DNA of 64,000 bases from Lachnospira sp. UBA3212 (lineage in GTDB: Bacteria > Bacillota > Clostridia > Lachnospirales > Lachnospiraceae), in contig DEWK01000019.1 of the NCBI GenBank assembly GCA_002363615.1, forward strand, positions 62,001-126,000. The letters run 5' to 3'. The notes below the pieces were generated by a model. The model made no database searches. It was given only the letters and a program-made list of their open reading frames with translations, and was not told the DNA's origin. Shown here piece after piece: positions 42,784 through 51,641 of this stretch. Position numbers and translations under genes: made by a program. Numbering within the stretch: the first letter of the stretch is position 1; each line of letters opens with the position of its first letter.

Positions 42784-45468
42784 ATGAATAAGATTCGTCA
42801 TTTTTTAAAAAAAACAATAGGAAACCCATTGGTCTTTTCCTGCCTTCTGGTACTTACCATGATGGTGATGATTGTACCGGCTCTGCATGAGGACTATGGG
42901 TATCTGGTGAAATACCTGCTGGCCTGGGGACTGGTTTTGTCCCTTTACCTAATCTTTGCAAGTAAGGGAAAGGTGGTTTTTAACCGCTACATGCTTCCTT
43001 TACTGGCATTTTGTGCCTTTTATCTGGTGACCATCTATTTAAAGTCAGGGGAGAATCGGACAAGTGCCATGAAGTCCTTGCTTTATATGGGAATGACCTT
43101 TCTTGTGGTTATGGGAGGAAGTCTGGTTTATCCGGGGACAAGAAAAAAACTAGAAGAGGTCTTTGCTATAGTAATCACCGGAGGAATCAATTGCTTAAGC
43201 TTGATTTGTTTGGCAACGTATTTCTTTAAAATCAATGGCAGTTACCGGGCGGAAGGAACCAAGGTTTATTACGGTTTTTATCAGAATCGGCTTTGGGGGC
43301 TTTTTAATCCCAATGTAGGAGCGGCACTTGCCATGGTGGCCCTTGTGCTTTCCATAGGACTCCTTACGATGATGAAAAAAAGAATCCTTCGAATCTGGCT
43401 CTTTCTTTCCATTTTCCTAGAGTATTTAATGCTGATCCTAACGGATTCTAGAACAGCGATCTATGGGGGACTCCTTCTTGCCTTCTTCTTTTTATGGCGG
43501 GTCTTTTTTGTTTCCCGAACCGAGAAGCAGGAGAAGGAGGCCAAGTCTTTCAGAATATGTAAGGCGGGAGCATTTTCCCTTGGCTTATTGGTCCTTGTTT
43601 TTCTTTCTATGAAGGGGATTACCCCTGTCTTGGAAAAACTCCCGACTCTTGTTGCGGGAGCTGAGGATAAAACCGAAACCAATTTAGGTCGTAAGGAAAC
43701 GGGAGCCGACAGTTACGGAGGTTTTTTAAATGGCCGTCAGTATATTTGGTCGGCCGGCTGGAAAGTCTTTCAGACCTCTCCGGTCATTGGAGTAGGAAGG
43801 GAAGGCATCTACCGACAGGGAAAGGACTATGTAGTTCAAAGGACCTTCCGTCGGGCCTTTCGTCGGGGCGGACTGCACAATATCTATTTAACGGTTTTAG
43901 TGGCAGGTGGCCTCTTGGGATTTCTTGCCTTTGCAGGCTTTGTCCTACTGGCACTGACTGGAAGTCTTAGGAATTTCCTCAAGATTAAACAGTTAGCAGG
44001 ACAGGGGCTTTACCTAAGTTACCTCTTCCTCTTCTTTTATTATTTGGCCAGTGAGATGCTGGAAGCAAGAATCCTCTATGAGATGAATGTTAATTACGTT
44101 ATCTTTTGGATCATTGCAGGAGTGGTACTGGGAAGGGGATTTTTCAAAGAAAAGAAGGTTCAAACAGAAACGTTTGATCAGGGACAAAAGAAATTTTTAG
44201 CGAACACCGGTTGGTTAATGGTGGATAAGATTGTAACCATGGTTTTGTCCCTGGTGATTAATGCCATGGTTTCAAGATATTTGGGAAAGGCCAACTGGGG
44301 AATCTTAAACTATGGTCTGGCTTTTTTCAATGTCTTTCTAACAGTTTGTAAGCTGGGAATCGATTCTATTTTGGTGGCGGAAATCACAAAGAAGCCGGAA
44401 AAAACCGATTCCTATATGACCATGACGATTTTACTAAGGCTTGCCTCGAGTTTCCTTGGAATCCTCTTAACGGGACTTTTTGTAGGACTCTTGCGACCCG
44501 GAAAACTTGTGGTCTTAGGGGTTTCTTTGATTCAGTCCATTTCCTTGATCTTTGCAGCCTTTGATACCATTGATTATTATTTTCAATATAAGATGGAATC
44601 TAAGTTTTCGGCTATTAGTAAGTCCTGCGCCTATCTATTTGTCTGTCTCCTTCGTTTGGTATTATTATTTGCAAAGGCAGACGTGATCTGGTTTGCGTTT
44701 GCTACCGTGGTGGATTATCTGGCAATCGCTTCCTTTCTTTTGTATTTTTATAAGCGCCAGGGAGGCGGATTTGCCTATTCGAAAGAGGATGGAAAGTACC
44801 TGCTTCATCGGGCAAAACCCTTTATTTGGGCCAATCTGATGGTGGTTTTATATACGCAAATGGACCGGATTATGGTGGGGTCCTTAGCAGGTGATGCCCA
44901 GACCGGCCTTTATTCAGCGGCTATGACCGTGGCAAATATGTGGATTTTTATCCCTACCGCCTTAATCGATTCTTCCAGACCGGTGATTATGGACCTGTAT
45001 ACCAAGAAGGATCCGGCCTATATGAGGCGTTTTAAGGAAGTTATGGGAGTGGTGATGTATATTAGCATTTTGGCCGGACTGGCCTTGACCCTCCTTCCGA
45101 AACTGGTGGTTTGGATTTTATATGGAAAAAAATATCTGGCAGCAGCACCGATTCTTGCAATCTTAATTTGGTCGAAGCTTCCCTCAGAAATCGGAGTGGT
45201 TCGTAATATCTGGCTGATTTGTGAGGCAAAGGAAGAATATGTCAAATGGTTTGTGGGAGGGGGAGCCCTTACGAATCTGATTTTAAATTTTATTTTTATT
45301 TCATGGTTAGGCGGTGGCCTGGGTGCCGCTCTTGCCACCTTGATTACGGAATTTGTGGTGGCAAATTTAATTCCGGTCTTTTTTAAAGACACCCGGTGCT
45401 TTAATAGGATTGTTTTAGAATCTTTCAAAGCTCCCTTGCCACTAATAAAGAAATTTTTAAGAAAATAA
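42784..45468 (+). CDS. Fused O-antigen-ligase/Wzy-like polymerase and Wzx-like flippase
   Basis: 894 residues in one uninterrupted frame. Residues 1-~455 are a Wzy/O-antigen ligase membrane domain: about eleven helices and a large external loop with SPVIGVGREG and GLHNIYLTVLV, the pattern of Wzy_C proteins. After a hydrophilic linker (~455-472), residues ~474-894 are a polysaccharide flippase of the MATE/MOP type: NTGWLMVDKIVTMVLSLVINA, SRYLGKANWGILNY, and twelve or so helices. Separate Wzx flips lipid-linked repeats and Wzy polymerises them outside; here one chain would do both. RBS GGTGAGG. Transcribed alone with a promoter and a strong terminator. Confidence 0.85.
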   Translation: MNKIRHFLKKTIGNPLVFSCLLVLTMMVMIVPALHEDYGYLVKYLLAWGLVLSLYLIFASKGKVVFNRYMLPLLAFCAFYLVTIYLKSGENRTSAMKSLLYMGMTFLVVMGGSLVYPGTRKKLEEVFAIVITGGINCLSLICLATYFFKINGSYRAEGTKVYYGFYQNRLWGLFNPNVGAALAMVALVLSIGLLTMMKKRILRIWLFLSIFLEYLMLILTDSRTAIYGGLLLAFFFLWRVFFVSRTEKQEKEAKSFRICKAGAFSLGLLVLVFLSMKGITPVLEKLPTLVAGAEDKTETNLGRKETGADSYGGFLNGRQYIWSAGWKVFQTSPVIGVGREGIYRQGKDYVVQRTFRRAFRRGGLHNIYLTVLVAGGLLGFLAFAGFVLLALTGSLRNFLKIKQLAGQGLYLSYLFLFFYYLASEMLEARILYEMNVNYVIFWIIAGVVLGRGFFKEKKVQTETFDQGQKKFLANTGWLMVDKIVTMVLSLVINAMVSRYLGKANWGILNYGLAFFNVFLTVCKLGIDSILVAEITKKPEKTDSYMTMTILLRLASSFLGILLTGLFVGLLRPGKLVVLGVSLIQSISLIFAAFDTIDYYFQYKMESKFSAISKSCAYLFVCLLRLVLLFAKADVIWFAFATVVDYLAIASFLLYFYKRQGGGFAYSKEDGKYLLHRAKPFIWANLMVVLYTQMDRIMVGSLAGDAQTGLYSAAMTVANMWIFIPTALIDSSRPVIMDLYTKKDPAYMRRFKEVMGVVMYISILAGLALTLLPKLVVWILYGKKYLAAAPILAILIWSKLPSEIGVVRNIWLICEAKEEYVKWFVGGGALTNLILNFIFISWLGGGLGAALATLITEFVVANLIPVFFKDTRCFNRIVLESFKAPLPLIKKFLRK

Positions 45469-45495
45469 AAAAAGGGCCCGGGCCCTTTTTTTATT
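45464..45495. terminator. Bidirectional terminator, Wzy-Wzx gene / ribH
   Basis: Symmetric GC core GGGCCCGGGCCC flanked by seven A on the left and seven T on the right; works for both convergent transcripts. Confidence 0.9.
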
Positions 45496-45499
45496 TGGA

Positions 45500-45964
45500 T
45501 TAAAGATTTTTTATTAAATTAACCATCTCAATTGCAGAAAGGGCACAATCATAACCCTTGTTTCCTGCCTTGGTACCGGCACGTTCAATGGCCTGCTCGA
45601 TATTTTCGGTGGTAACGATACCGAAAAGAACCGGGATCTCGCTATTTAAAGAGACTTGAGCGATTCCTTTTGATACCTCGTTACAGACATAGTCATAGTG
45701 ACTGGTCTTACCACGAATTACAGCGCCTAAACAAATCACAGCGTCATACTTTCCTGACTTTGCCATTTTCTGAGCGACCAAAGGAATTTCAAATGCGCCT
45801 GGTACCCAGGCTACGGAAATGTCTTCATCATTTACACCATGACGAACCAAACCGTCCTGGCAGCCGCCTAAAAGCTTTGAGGTGATAAATTCGTTAAAAC
45901 GAGAAACAACAACACCAATCTTCATGCCATCCTGTGCTACTAATTTTCCTTCGATTAAATTCAT
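45500..45964 (-). CDS. ribH: 6,7-dimethyl-8-ribityllumazine synthase
   Basis: Condenses 5-amino-6-ribitylaminouracil with 3,4-dihydroxybutanone phosphate. The 154-residue protein has the family motifs SRFNEFIT, PGAFEIPL, GAVIRGKTSHYDYV with the catalytic His, and FGIVTTENIEQA. Last gene of the rib operon; GAGAGG upstream of the ATG. Confidence 0.96.
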   Translation of the reverse strand: MNLIEGKLVAQDGMKIGVVVSRFNEFITSKLLGGCQDGLVRHGVNDEDISVAWVPGAFEIPLVAQKMAKSGKYDAVICLGAVIRGKTSHYDYVCNEVSKGIAQVSLNSEIPVLFGIVTTENIEQAIERAGTKAGNKGYDCALSAIEMVNLIKNL

Positions 45965-45982
45965 GTGATTTACCTCTCTTTA

Positions 45983-47188
45983 TTATTTATTATTCTTGTA
46001 ATTTAAATAGTGCCCCATTTTCTTTTGCTTGGTTTCAAGATAGAAGGAGTCAAAGGGGGTTTCCTCTACTTGAATTGGTACCCGTTCCACAATTTCCATA
46101 CCAAAATCCTCAAGCTGATAAATCTTATCGGGATTGTTGGTTAAGAGACGGAGGGTTTTTACCCCCAGATCCCGAAGGATTTGGGCACCGATATAGTACT
46201 CTCGCATGTCAGCAGGGAAGCCAAGGGCAATGTTTGCTTCAATGGTATCCATGCCACCGTCCTGAAGTTGGTAGGCCTTTAACTTATTTAAAAGTCCGAT
46301 TCCACGACCTTCCTGACGCATATAAAGAAGGATTCCCCGCCCCTCTTTTTCGATTTGTGTCATGGCTGCCGCAAATTGCTGACCACAGTCGCAGCGGAGG
46401 GAACCAAAGGTGTCACCGGTCATACATTCGGAATGCACACGGCAAAGTACCTTTTTACCATCTCCGATTTCACCTTTTACAAGGGCAACGTGGTGCTCTC
46501 CGTTTAAGAGATTGCGATAGCCATAAGCGGTAAAAATTCCATACTTCGTAGGCATTTGGGCCTTGGCATCGCAAACAACCAATTGGTCAAAGCGCTTACG
46601 GTATTCTTCAAGGTCTGCAATGGAAATCATGCAAAGATTCCATTTTTCAGCCAATTCTACCAATTCCTCCCGGCGCATCATGGTACCGTCTTCTCGCATA
46701 ATCTCACAGCAAAGTCCGGCTTCCTTTAAACCGGCCAGACGAAGGAGGTCTACGGTAGCCTCGGTGTGACCGTTACGCTCTAAAACACCATTTTCCTTGG
46801 CAAGAAGAGGGAACATATGGCCCGGTCTGCGGAAGTCCTCCGGCTTTGCCTTGTCATCCACCACGGCCATAGCGGTGATGGAACGCTCCTTGGCAGAAAT
46901 ACCGGTAGAGGTGGTGACATGGTCAATGGATACGGTAAAGGCGGTTTCATGGTTGTCTGTGTTATTGCTAACCATCTGAGGGAATTTTAATTTTTCCACA
47001 TAGGCCTTTGACATAGGCATGCAGATCAATCCCTTTCCATGAATGGCCATAAAATTAATGTTTTCCTGGGTGGCAAACTGGGCGGCACAAATAAAATCAC
47101 CCTCATTTTCCCTGTCTTCGTTATCGGTAACTAGGATCAGTTTGCCTGCCTTCAGGTCTTTTAGTGCTTCTTCAACTCCTGTACGCAT
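45983..47188 (-). CDS. ribBA: Bifunctional 3,4-DHBP synthase / GTP cyclohydrolase II
   Basis: 401 residues. Residues 1-~200 are RibB (DNEDRENEGDFI, the metal/substrate loop, and GHTEATVDLLRLAG). Residues ~205-401 are RibA: HSECMTGDTFGSLRCDCGQQ with the zinc cysteines, and MRQEGRGIGLLNK. It supplies both precursors of the pathway. ATG 47188 follows AAAGGAGCGCCT; an upstream in-frame ATG at 47203 overlaps the ribE stop and lacks its own RBS. Confidence 0.95.
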   Translation of the reverse strand: MRTGVEEALKDLKAGKLILVTDNEDRENEGDFICAAQFATQENINFMAIHGKGLICMPMSKAYVEKLKFPQMVSNNTDNHETAFTVSIDHVTTSTGISAKERSITAMAVVDDKAKPEDFRRPGHMFPLLAKENGVLERNGHTEATVDLLRLAGLKEAGLCCEIMREDGTMMRREELVELAEKWNLCMISIADLEEYRKRFDQLVVCDAKAQMPTKYGIFTAYGYRNLLNGEHHVALVKGEIGDGKKVLCRVHSECMTGDTFGSLRCDCGQQFAAAMTQIEKEGRGILLYMRQEGRGIGLLNKLKAYQLQDGGMDTIEANIALGFPADMREYYIGAQILRDLGVKTLRLLTNNPDKIYQLEDFGMEIVERVPIQVEETPFDSFYLETKQKKMGHYLNYKNNK

Positions 47189-47199
47189 AGGCGCTCCTT

Positions 47200-47853
47200 T
47201 CATGAAATAAACCCATGTTGAGAGAGAAAGTCCATACTGATTTTGGAACCTTCCTCCTCTGGTTTTTCGTTCTTTACAAAATGTTCCACATATTTCCCAA
47301 TCACATCACATTCAAGGTTCACAAGGCTTCCTACCTTCTTATCCCTTAAGTTGGTTTCTGAAACGGTATGAGGAATGGCGGAGATGGAAAAGGATTCCTC
47401 GCTGACCTTGGCTACCGTTAGGGAAATCCCGTCAATGGTGATGGAACCTTTCTCTACAATATAGTATAAAATGTTTGGGCTGGTCTTGATTTCAAACCAA
47501 ATCGCATTGTCATCCGGCGAAATAGAAGCAATGCTTCCGGTTCCATCAATGTGCCCGGAAACAATGTGTCCTCCGAAACGTCCGTTGGCAAGCATGGCCC
47601 GCTCTAAATTAACAGGACTCCCATTTTCCAAGGTGGAAAGGCCGGTTCTGTTTAGGGTTTCATGCATCACATCTGCCGTAAAACTTCCCGGCTGAAAGGA
47701 GGTTACCGTTAGGCAAATACCATTGACACAGATGGAATCTCCCACTTTCACATCCTCTAGGACCTTAGATGCCTTGATTTTAATCTGGGCTGAACTTATT
47801 CCATAGGAAATGGCTTCGATTCTTCCCACTTCTTCGATAATTCCTGTAAACAT
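47200..47853 (-). CDS. ribE: Riboflavin synthase alpha chain
   Basis: Dismutates two lumazines to riboflavin. 217 residues made of two similar lumazine-binding halves, starting MFTGIIEEVGRI (half 1) and MLANGRFGGHIVSGHIDG (half 2), with VCLTV-type strands in both. ATG 47853 overlaps the ribD stop by one base (TGATG), with GGAGG 7 bases before it. Confidence 0.95.
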   Translation of the reverse strand: MFTGIIEEVGRIEAISYGISSAQIKIKASKVLEDVKVGDSICVNGICLTVTSFQPGSFTADVMHETLNRTGLSTLENGSPVNLERAMLANGRFGGHIVSGHIDGTGSIASISPDDNAIWFEIKTSPNILYYIVEKGSITIDGISLTVAKVSEESFSISAIPHTVSETNLRDKKVGSLVNLECDVIGKYVEHFVKNEKPEEEGSKISMDFLSQHGFIS

Positions 47854-48950
47854 CAACAATCCTCCTGCTTTAATCGTCCTGTGATTTTAAGATCTTCTCC
47901 TAATTTGCAGACCTTTAGGTTTTCTAATTCTTTGGCCTTAGACATTAGGGAAAGGCCGGTTCCCTCTACAGGGGTTTTCGCCTCGGACCCGCCCACTAAC
48001 TTAGGGCCAATGTAGCAGATTAAGGAATCTGCCAGATTATCCTTTAGAAAGGACCAGTGAATCCGTCCGCCACCTTCCACGTAAATAGAATCAATGCCTT
48101 CATTTCCTGCTTGATCCACCAGGGCCTTCAAATCTACCTGGTCATCCTTTTTAGGAAGGACCCAAATCTTAAGACCTGCTTCCTTATAAGGCGTTAAAGC
48201 CAGGGGATCCGCCACTGTGGTGGCTAGGATGGTAGGAATTTGATTTGCCGTGTTTACAAGCTTAGCCTGAAGGGGAGTCTTTAAGTTCGTATCCACCAGA
48301 ATACGAATGGGGTCTACCCCTCCCGGAATCCTTGCGGTAAGCATGGGATCATCTGCTAAGATCGTTCCAAGACCCACCAGGATGGCAGAGTAGCGATTTC
48401 GGTCCAAAAACACATCCTGCCTTGCCTGACTTCCTGTGATCCACCGGGAATCACCTGTGTGGCAGGCGATTTTCCCATCCAAGGTCATGGCGTACTTAAG
48501 GGTGACATAAGGCTTTCCCGTGGTAATGTAATGAAAGAAGATATCATTCAACTGGTCACATTCTTCCTTTAGGAACTGGGTGTGAACCTCTAGTCCGGCC
48601 TCCCTTAAGAGTTGAAAGCCCTTACCGGAAACCTTAGGGTTAGGATCGTTGGAACCGCAGTAAAGGGTCTTGATTCCTGCCTGAATCAAGGCTTCTGTGC
48701 AAGGAGGTTGCTTTCCCGTGTGACAGCATGGCTCTAAGGTTACATATATGGTAGCTCCTTTGGGATCCTGGCTGCAGTTTTTTAGGGCATTACGCTCAGC
48801 GTGCAGATCCCCGTATACCATATGGTAGCCTTCTCCAATAATCTGGCCATCCTTTACGATTACCGCACCAACTAAGGGGTTTGGAGACACGTGTCCGGCT
48901 CCTTTTTTTGCAAGGGAAATGGCCCTTCTCATATAATCTTCGTGAGTCAT
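47853..48950 (-). CDS. ribD: Bifunctional pyrimidine deaminase/reductase
   Basis: 365 residues. The N-terminal deaminase (1-~145) has the zinc motif HAERNAL and PCCHTGKQPPC; the C-terminal reductase (~147-365) has TLKYAMTLDGKIA and the EGGGRIHWSFL motif. First gene of the operon; AAAGGAGGGCCT precedes ATG 48950. The frame runs open through the riboswitch region upstream but that is not coding. Confidence 0.95.
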   Translation of the reverse strand: MTHEDYMRRAISLAKKGAGHVSPNPLVGAVIVKDGQIIGEGYHMVYGDLHAERNALKNCSQDPKGATIYVTLEPCCHTGKQPPCTEALIQAGIKTLYCGSNDPNPKVSGKGFQLLREAGLEVHTQFLKEECDQLNDIFFHYITTGKPYVTLKYAMTLDGKIACHTGDSRWITGSQARQDVFLDRNRYSAILVGLGTILADDPMLTARIPGGVDPIRILVDTNLKTPLQAKLVNTANQIPTILATTVADPLALTPYKEAGLKIWVLPKKDDQVDLKALVDQAGNEGIDSIYVEGGGRIHWSFLKDNLADSLICYIGPKLVGGSEAKTPVEGTGLSLMSKAKELENLKVCKLGEDLKITGRLKQEDC

Positions 48951-48973
48951 AGGCCCTCCTTTCCATACTAAGT

Positions 48974-49001
48974 AAAAAGCCCAAACTCTGAGAGTCTGGG
49001 C
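48974..49001 (-). terminator. FMN-riboswitch-controlled intrinsic terminator
   Basis: Read on the minus strand: GCCCAGACTCT / AGAGTTTGGGC hairpin (one G-T pair) followed by TTTTT. It lies between the FMN aptamer and ribD, so it is the expression platform. Confidence 0.88.
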
Positions 49002-49030
49002 CATTGCTTTTGTTAGAATAGTAAAAGTTT

Positions 49031-49136
49031 TTCTCTCATCCAGACTATACTGTCGGCTTCGGGATTTCACCGAATCAGCCAAATGGCTCGCGGGCTTTAC
49101 CGCCGGTGGGGAATTTCACCCCGCCCTGAAAAACAT
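49031..49136 (-). promoter_or_regulatory. FMN riboswitch (RFN element)
   Basis: The minus strand shows the conserved RFN core: AGGGCGGGGTGAAATTCCCC, ACCGGCGGTAAAGCCCGCGA, GATTCGGTGAAATCC and GACAGTATAGTCTGGATGAG in order, closing as the six-helix junction. FMN binding would favour the downstream terminator and shut off ribDEBAH. The interval 48951-49326 is fully accounted for by this element, its terminator, the rib promoter and the hup promoter. Confidence 0.96.
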
Positions 49137-49154
49137 ATGTAATTTACTATCCCT

Positions 49155-49183
49155 ACTATAGTACAGCCTCTATTTCTTGTCAA
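49155..49183 (-). promoter_or_regulatory. Promoter of the rib operon
   Basis: Minus strand TTGACA (49183-49178), 17 bases, TATAGT (49160-49155), just upstream of the RFN element. Confidence 0.88.
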
Positions 49184-49253
49184 TGAATAAGAAAATAGTT
49201 TCTGAAAAATCTAACAATTGCTTATAAAATAGCCAATCCCCATTGCTTTTTGC

Positions 49254-49282
49254 TTGACAAAAAAACTAGAATTTAGTATAAA
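49254..49282 (+). promoter_or_regulatory. Promoter of hup
   Basis: TTGACA (49254-49259), 17 bases, TATAAA (49277-49282), 45 bases before the hup start; divergent from the rib promoter. Confidence 0.88.
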
Positions 49283-49326
49283 AGATAGGAAGGTTAAAAT
49301 GTAATTGATTTAGGAGGAAGAAATAT

Positions 49327-49608
49327 ATGAATAAGGTTGAATTAATCGCTTCTATTATTGAAAAGACAGGTCTTGATAAGAAGATGGCTGAGTTTGCGGT
49401 AGAAGCATTTACAGAAACAGTTACGGAAGAGTTAAAGAAGGGAAATCGTGTACAGATCGTTGGATTTGGTTCTTTTGAGGTGATTCAGAGAAACTCAAGG
49501 ATGGGTATCAATCCTCAGACAAAGGAAAGAATTCGGATTTCCCCAACAATTGCACCAAAGTTCAAGCCGGGTAAGGCTTTAAAGGATGCAGTAAACAACA
49601 GGAGATAA
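49327..49608 (+). CDS. hup: HU family DNA-binding protein
   Basis: 93 residues, normal length. MNKVELI start, dimerisation helices, and the DNA-binding arm GFGSFEV...RMGINPQTKERIRI with the proline-containing tip. Histone-like nucleoid protein. Strong promoter and GGAGGAAG RBS fit high expression; a terminator follows within 20 bases. Confidence 0.96.
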   Translation: MNKVELIASIIEKTGLDKKMAEFAVEAFTETVTEELKKGNRVQIVGFGSFEVIQRNSRMGINPQTKERIRISPTIAPKFKPGKALKDAVNNRR

Positions 49609-49627
49609 GTGTTACAGGTTAATTCAT

Positions 49628-49661
49628 CAAGGTCTTGTCTGCAAAGGCAGGGCCTTGTTTT
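49628..49661 (+). terminator. Terminator after hup
   Basis: 13-bp stem (with G-T pairs) CAAGGTCTTGTCT / AGGCAGGGCCTTG capped by a GCAA tetraloop, then TTTT. It separates hup from rqcP, though read-through may feed the downstream genes because no separate promoter was seen. Confidence 0.82.
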
Positions 49662-49684
49662 CACACTTGCGGAAAGGAGCAGAC

Positions 49685-49924
49685 ATGAGACTGGATAAGT
49701 ACCTGAAGGTTTCACGACTGATGAAAAGAAGAACCGTGGCCAACGAGGCTTGTGATGCGGGTAGGGTTATGGTGAATGACAAGGTAGCAAGAGCTTCTTA
49801 TGACGTAAAGGTAGGGGACGTAATTGAGATTGCCTTTGGAAATAAAACCGTAAAGGCAGAGATTTTAAAGATTGCGGATACCATCAAGAAGGAAGAAGCA
49901 AAAGATATGTTTCGCTATTTATAG
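49685..49924 (+). CDS. rqcP: S4-domain ribosome-associated quality-control protein
   Basis: 79 residues, almost entirely an S4 RNA-binding fold (MRLDKYLKVSRLMKRR, then ACDAGRVMVNDKVA). Such YabO/RqcP proteins assist RqcH in adding C-terminal alanine tails on stalled 50S subunits. Order rqcP-divIC-...-tilS-hpt-ftsH matches Bacillus and many Clostridia. ATG 49685 follows GGAAAGGAGC. Confidence 0.9.
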   Translation: MRLDKYLKVSRLMKRRTVANEACDAGRVMVNDKVARASYDVKVGDVIEIAFGNKTVKAEILKIADTIKKEEAKDMFRYL

Positions 49925-49941
49925 GAGTATCAGGAGGAAGG

Positions 49942-50232
49942 ATGCAGGAGAGAAAATTTCGGAAAAAAGCTTTTCAATTTTTATTTGTGATTGTGATCGT
50001 AATCTGTGCCTTCGTAATCGGAAAAATTATTGACTCCAGGCAGGATTTAGCCAATAAGCAGGCAGAGCACAAGGAAATCCAAGAGAAGATTGAAGATGAA
50101 TCCAAGCGTACAGAGGATTTAGAAGATTACCAGGATTATATTGGAACAGATGAATTTACGGAAGAGCAGGCGAGAGGATTTGGATATGTCTATCCGGATG
50201 AAAAGGTATTAAAACCGGAGGAAGACAAATGA
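49942..50232 (+). CDS. divIC: Septum formation initiator, DivIC/FtsB-like
   Basis: 96 residues: short basic cytoplasmic tail, one membrane helix (~11-29), an extracytoplasmic coiled coil (~30-65) and a C-terminal acidic tail with EEQARGFGYVYPDE, typical of DivIC. It acts with FtsL and DivIB at the division septum. Overlaps tilS by four bases. Confidence 0.88.
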   Translation: MQERKFRKKAFQFLFVIVIVICAFVIGKIIDSRQDLANKQAEHKEIQEKIEDESKRTEDLEDYQDYIGTDEFTEEQARGFGYVYPDEKVLKPEEDK

Positions 50233-51620
50233 CAGAAAAGCAGCTAGTGCAGGTAATCAAAGATAGTCATTTAATAGAGCCCAAGGATCGCTTGATTGTT
50301 GGGGTTTCCGGAGGAGCAGACTCGGTTTGTTTATTCCGGGGGCTTTTGGCTCTTTCAAAACAGATTCCCTTTTGGTGGGGAGTTTGTCACGTAAATCATG
50401 GAATTCGGGGAACGGAAGCCAAGGCAGATTGTGAGTTTGTAAAAGAACTTTGTCTTAGGAATTTTGTTCCCTTCTTTTCCTTTTATGGGGATGTTCCAAA
50501 GATGGCAAGAGACCAGAAAATCAGCCAGGAAGAAGCGGGACGGGAGTTTCGATACAAATGTTTTATGAGGCTGGTTAGTACTCATGGGGCCAATAAAATT
50601 GTTACCGCCCACCATGGGGATGATCAGGCAGAAACCGTTCTTTACCGTCTCCTTAGGGGAACCGGGATCGACGGGATGGCTGGAATTGCGCCCTCTTTGA
50701 GGCTTCTGGAGGAAGAGATGGCGGGACGTAATATTGACCTTGTTAGACCCCTGCTTTCTTTAAGTCGAAAGGAAATTGAAGAGACCCTTTTGACTTTACA
50801 GCAGGAGTATCGGGTAGACGCTACCAATCAGGAGAATGACTACACTAGAAATTACTTAAGAAATGTGATCTTACCGGCCTTAAATCAGGAAGTGAACGGA
50901 AAGGCCTCGAAACACTTAATGGAATTTGCAAGACAGGCCGCGGAGATTTCCGATTATCTGGGGCGAGAGTGTCAAAAGGCCTATGAGAAGTATGTTTCCC
51001 TTCAGGAGGGACAGGTTCTTTTGACAAATGAAATAGAAAAACTTCCGGAGGCTTTAAAAAAGCCTCTTTGCTTTCTGGCCATTGAGTCCCTTACGGCAAG
51101 TAAGAAAGATTTTACGGCGGCTCATGTGAAAAATATTTGCAAACTCTTTGAGAGTCAGCCCTCTTCCAGCCTTAATTTACCTATGGGGCTTTCGGCCCAT
51201 AGGGTTTATGAAGGTGTAAGGATTGTAAGGGAAGAGAACAAGGCTCCCTTGTATGGTATCATCCGTTGGGAAGTGTTGGAGGGGGAAGAGGCCCTGGAGA
51301 AAGGAAAAAAATCCATCGATTTCAATGAAAAGTCATATACGAAATGGATGGATTATGATAGAATAGAGGGTAATTTGGCCGTCAGAACTCGAAGACCGGG
51401 AGACGAAATCATGGTGTTTGCAGATGGAAGACGGAGAAAACTTAAGAACTTTTTGGTTGATCAGAAGGTGCCCAGAGAAAATCGCGATTTCCTGCCCCTT
51501 CTGGTGGATGATCAAGATGTCCTCTGGATTCCAGGAATTCGTATGAGTGAAAAGGTGAAGATTACGAAAGAGAGTAAGCGCCTTTTAAGGGTTTCCTATG
51601 AAGAGCCTAAGGAATCCTAA
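50229..51620 (+). CDS. tilS: tRNA(Ile)-lysidine synthase
   Basis: Modifies C34 of the CAU-anticodon tRNA-Ile to lysidine. The 463-residue protein has the PP-loop SGGADS at 27-32, HVNHGIRG, HHGDDQAETVLYRLLRGTG, and the C-terminal TilS domain (~375-463, RRPGDEI...KLKNFLVD). Starts inside the divIC stop (ATGA). Confidence 0.96.
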   Translation: MTEKQLVQVIKDSHLIEPKDRLIVGVSGGADSVCLFRGLLALSKQIPFWWGVCHVNHGIRGTEAKADCEFVKELCLRNFVPFFSFYGDVPKMARDQKISQEEAGREFRYKCFMRLVSTHGANKIVTAHHGDDQAETVLYRLLRGTGIDGMAGIAPSLRLLEEEMAGRNIDLVRPLLSLSRKEIEETLLTLQQEYRVDATNQENDYTRNYLRNVILPALNQEVNGKASKHLMEFARQAAEISDYLGRECQKAYEKYVSLQEGQVLLTNEIEKLPEALKKPLCFLAIESLTASKKDFTAAHVKNICKLFESQPSSSLNLPMGLSAHRVYEGVRIVREENKAPLYGIIRWEVLEGEEALEKGKKSIDFNEKSYTKWMDYDRIEGNLAVRTRRPGDEIMVFADGRRRKLKNFLVDQKVPRENRDFLPLLVDDQDVLWIPGIRMSEKVKITKESKRLLRVSYEEPKES

Positions 51621-51641
51621 CATCAGTACAAGGAGGACCCA

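Noticed and set aside
45018..45428. 136-residue minus-strand open frame opposite the flippase domain
   Set aside because: Lys/Thr/Pro-rich shadow of a membrane protein gene.
45934..46533. 199-residue plus-strand open frame opposite ribBA
   Set aside because: Lies inside a confidently identified gene; composition is typical of antisense translation.
48951..49082. N-terminal extension of RibD in the same frame
   Set aside because: The stretch is the terminator and edge of the FMN riboswitch; ATG 48950 has the RBS and begins at the conserved domain.
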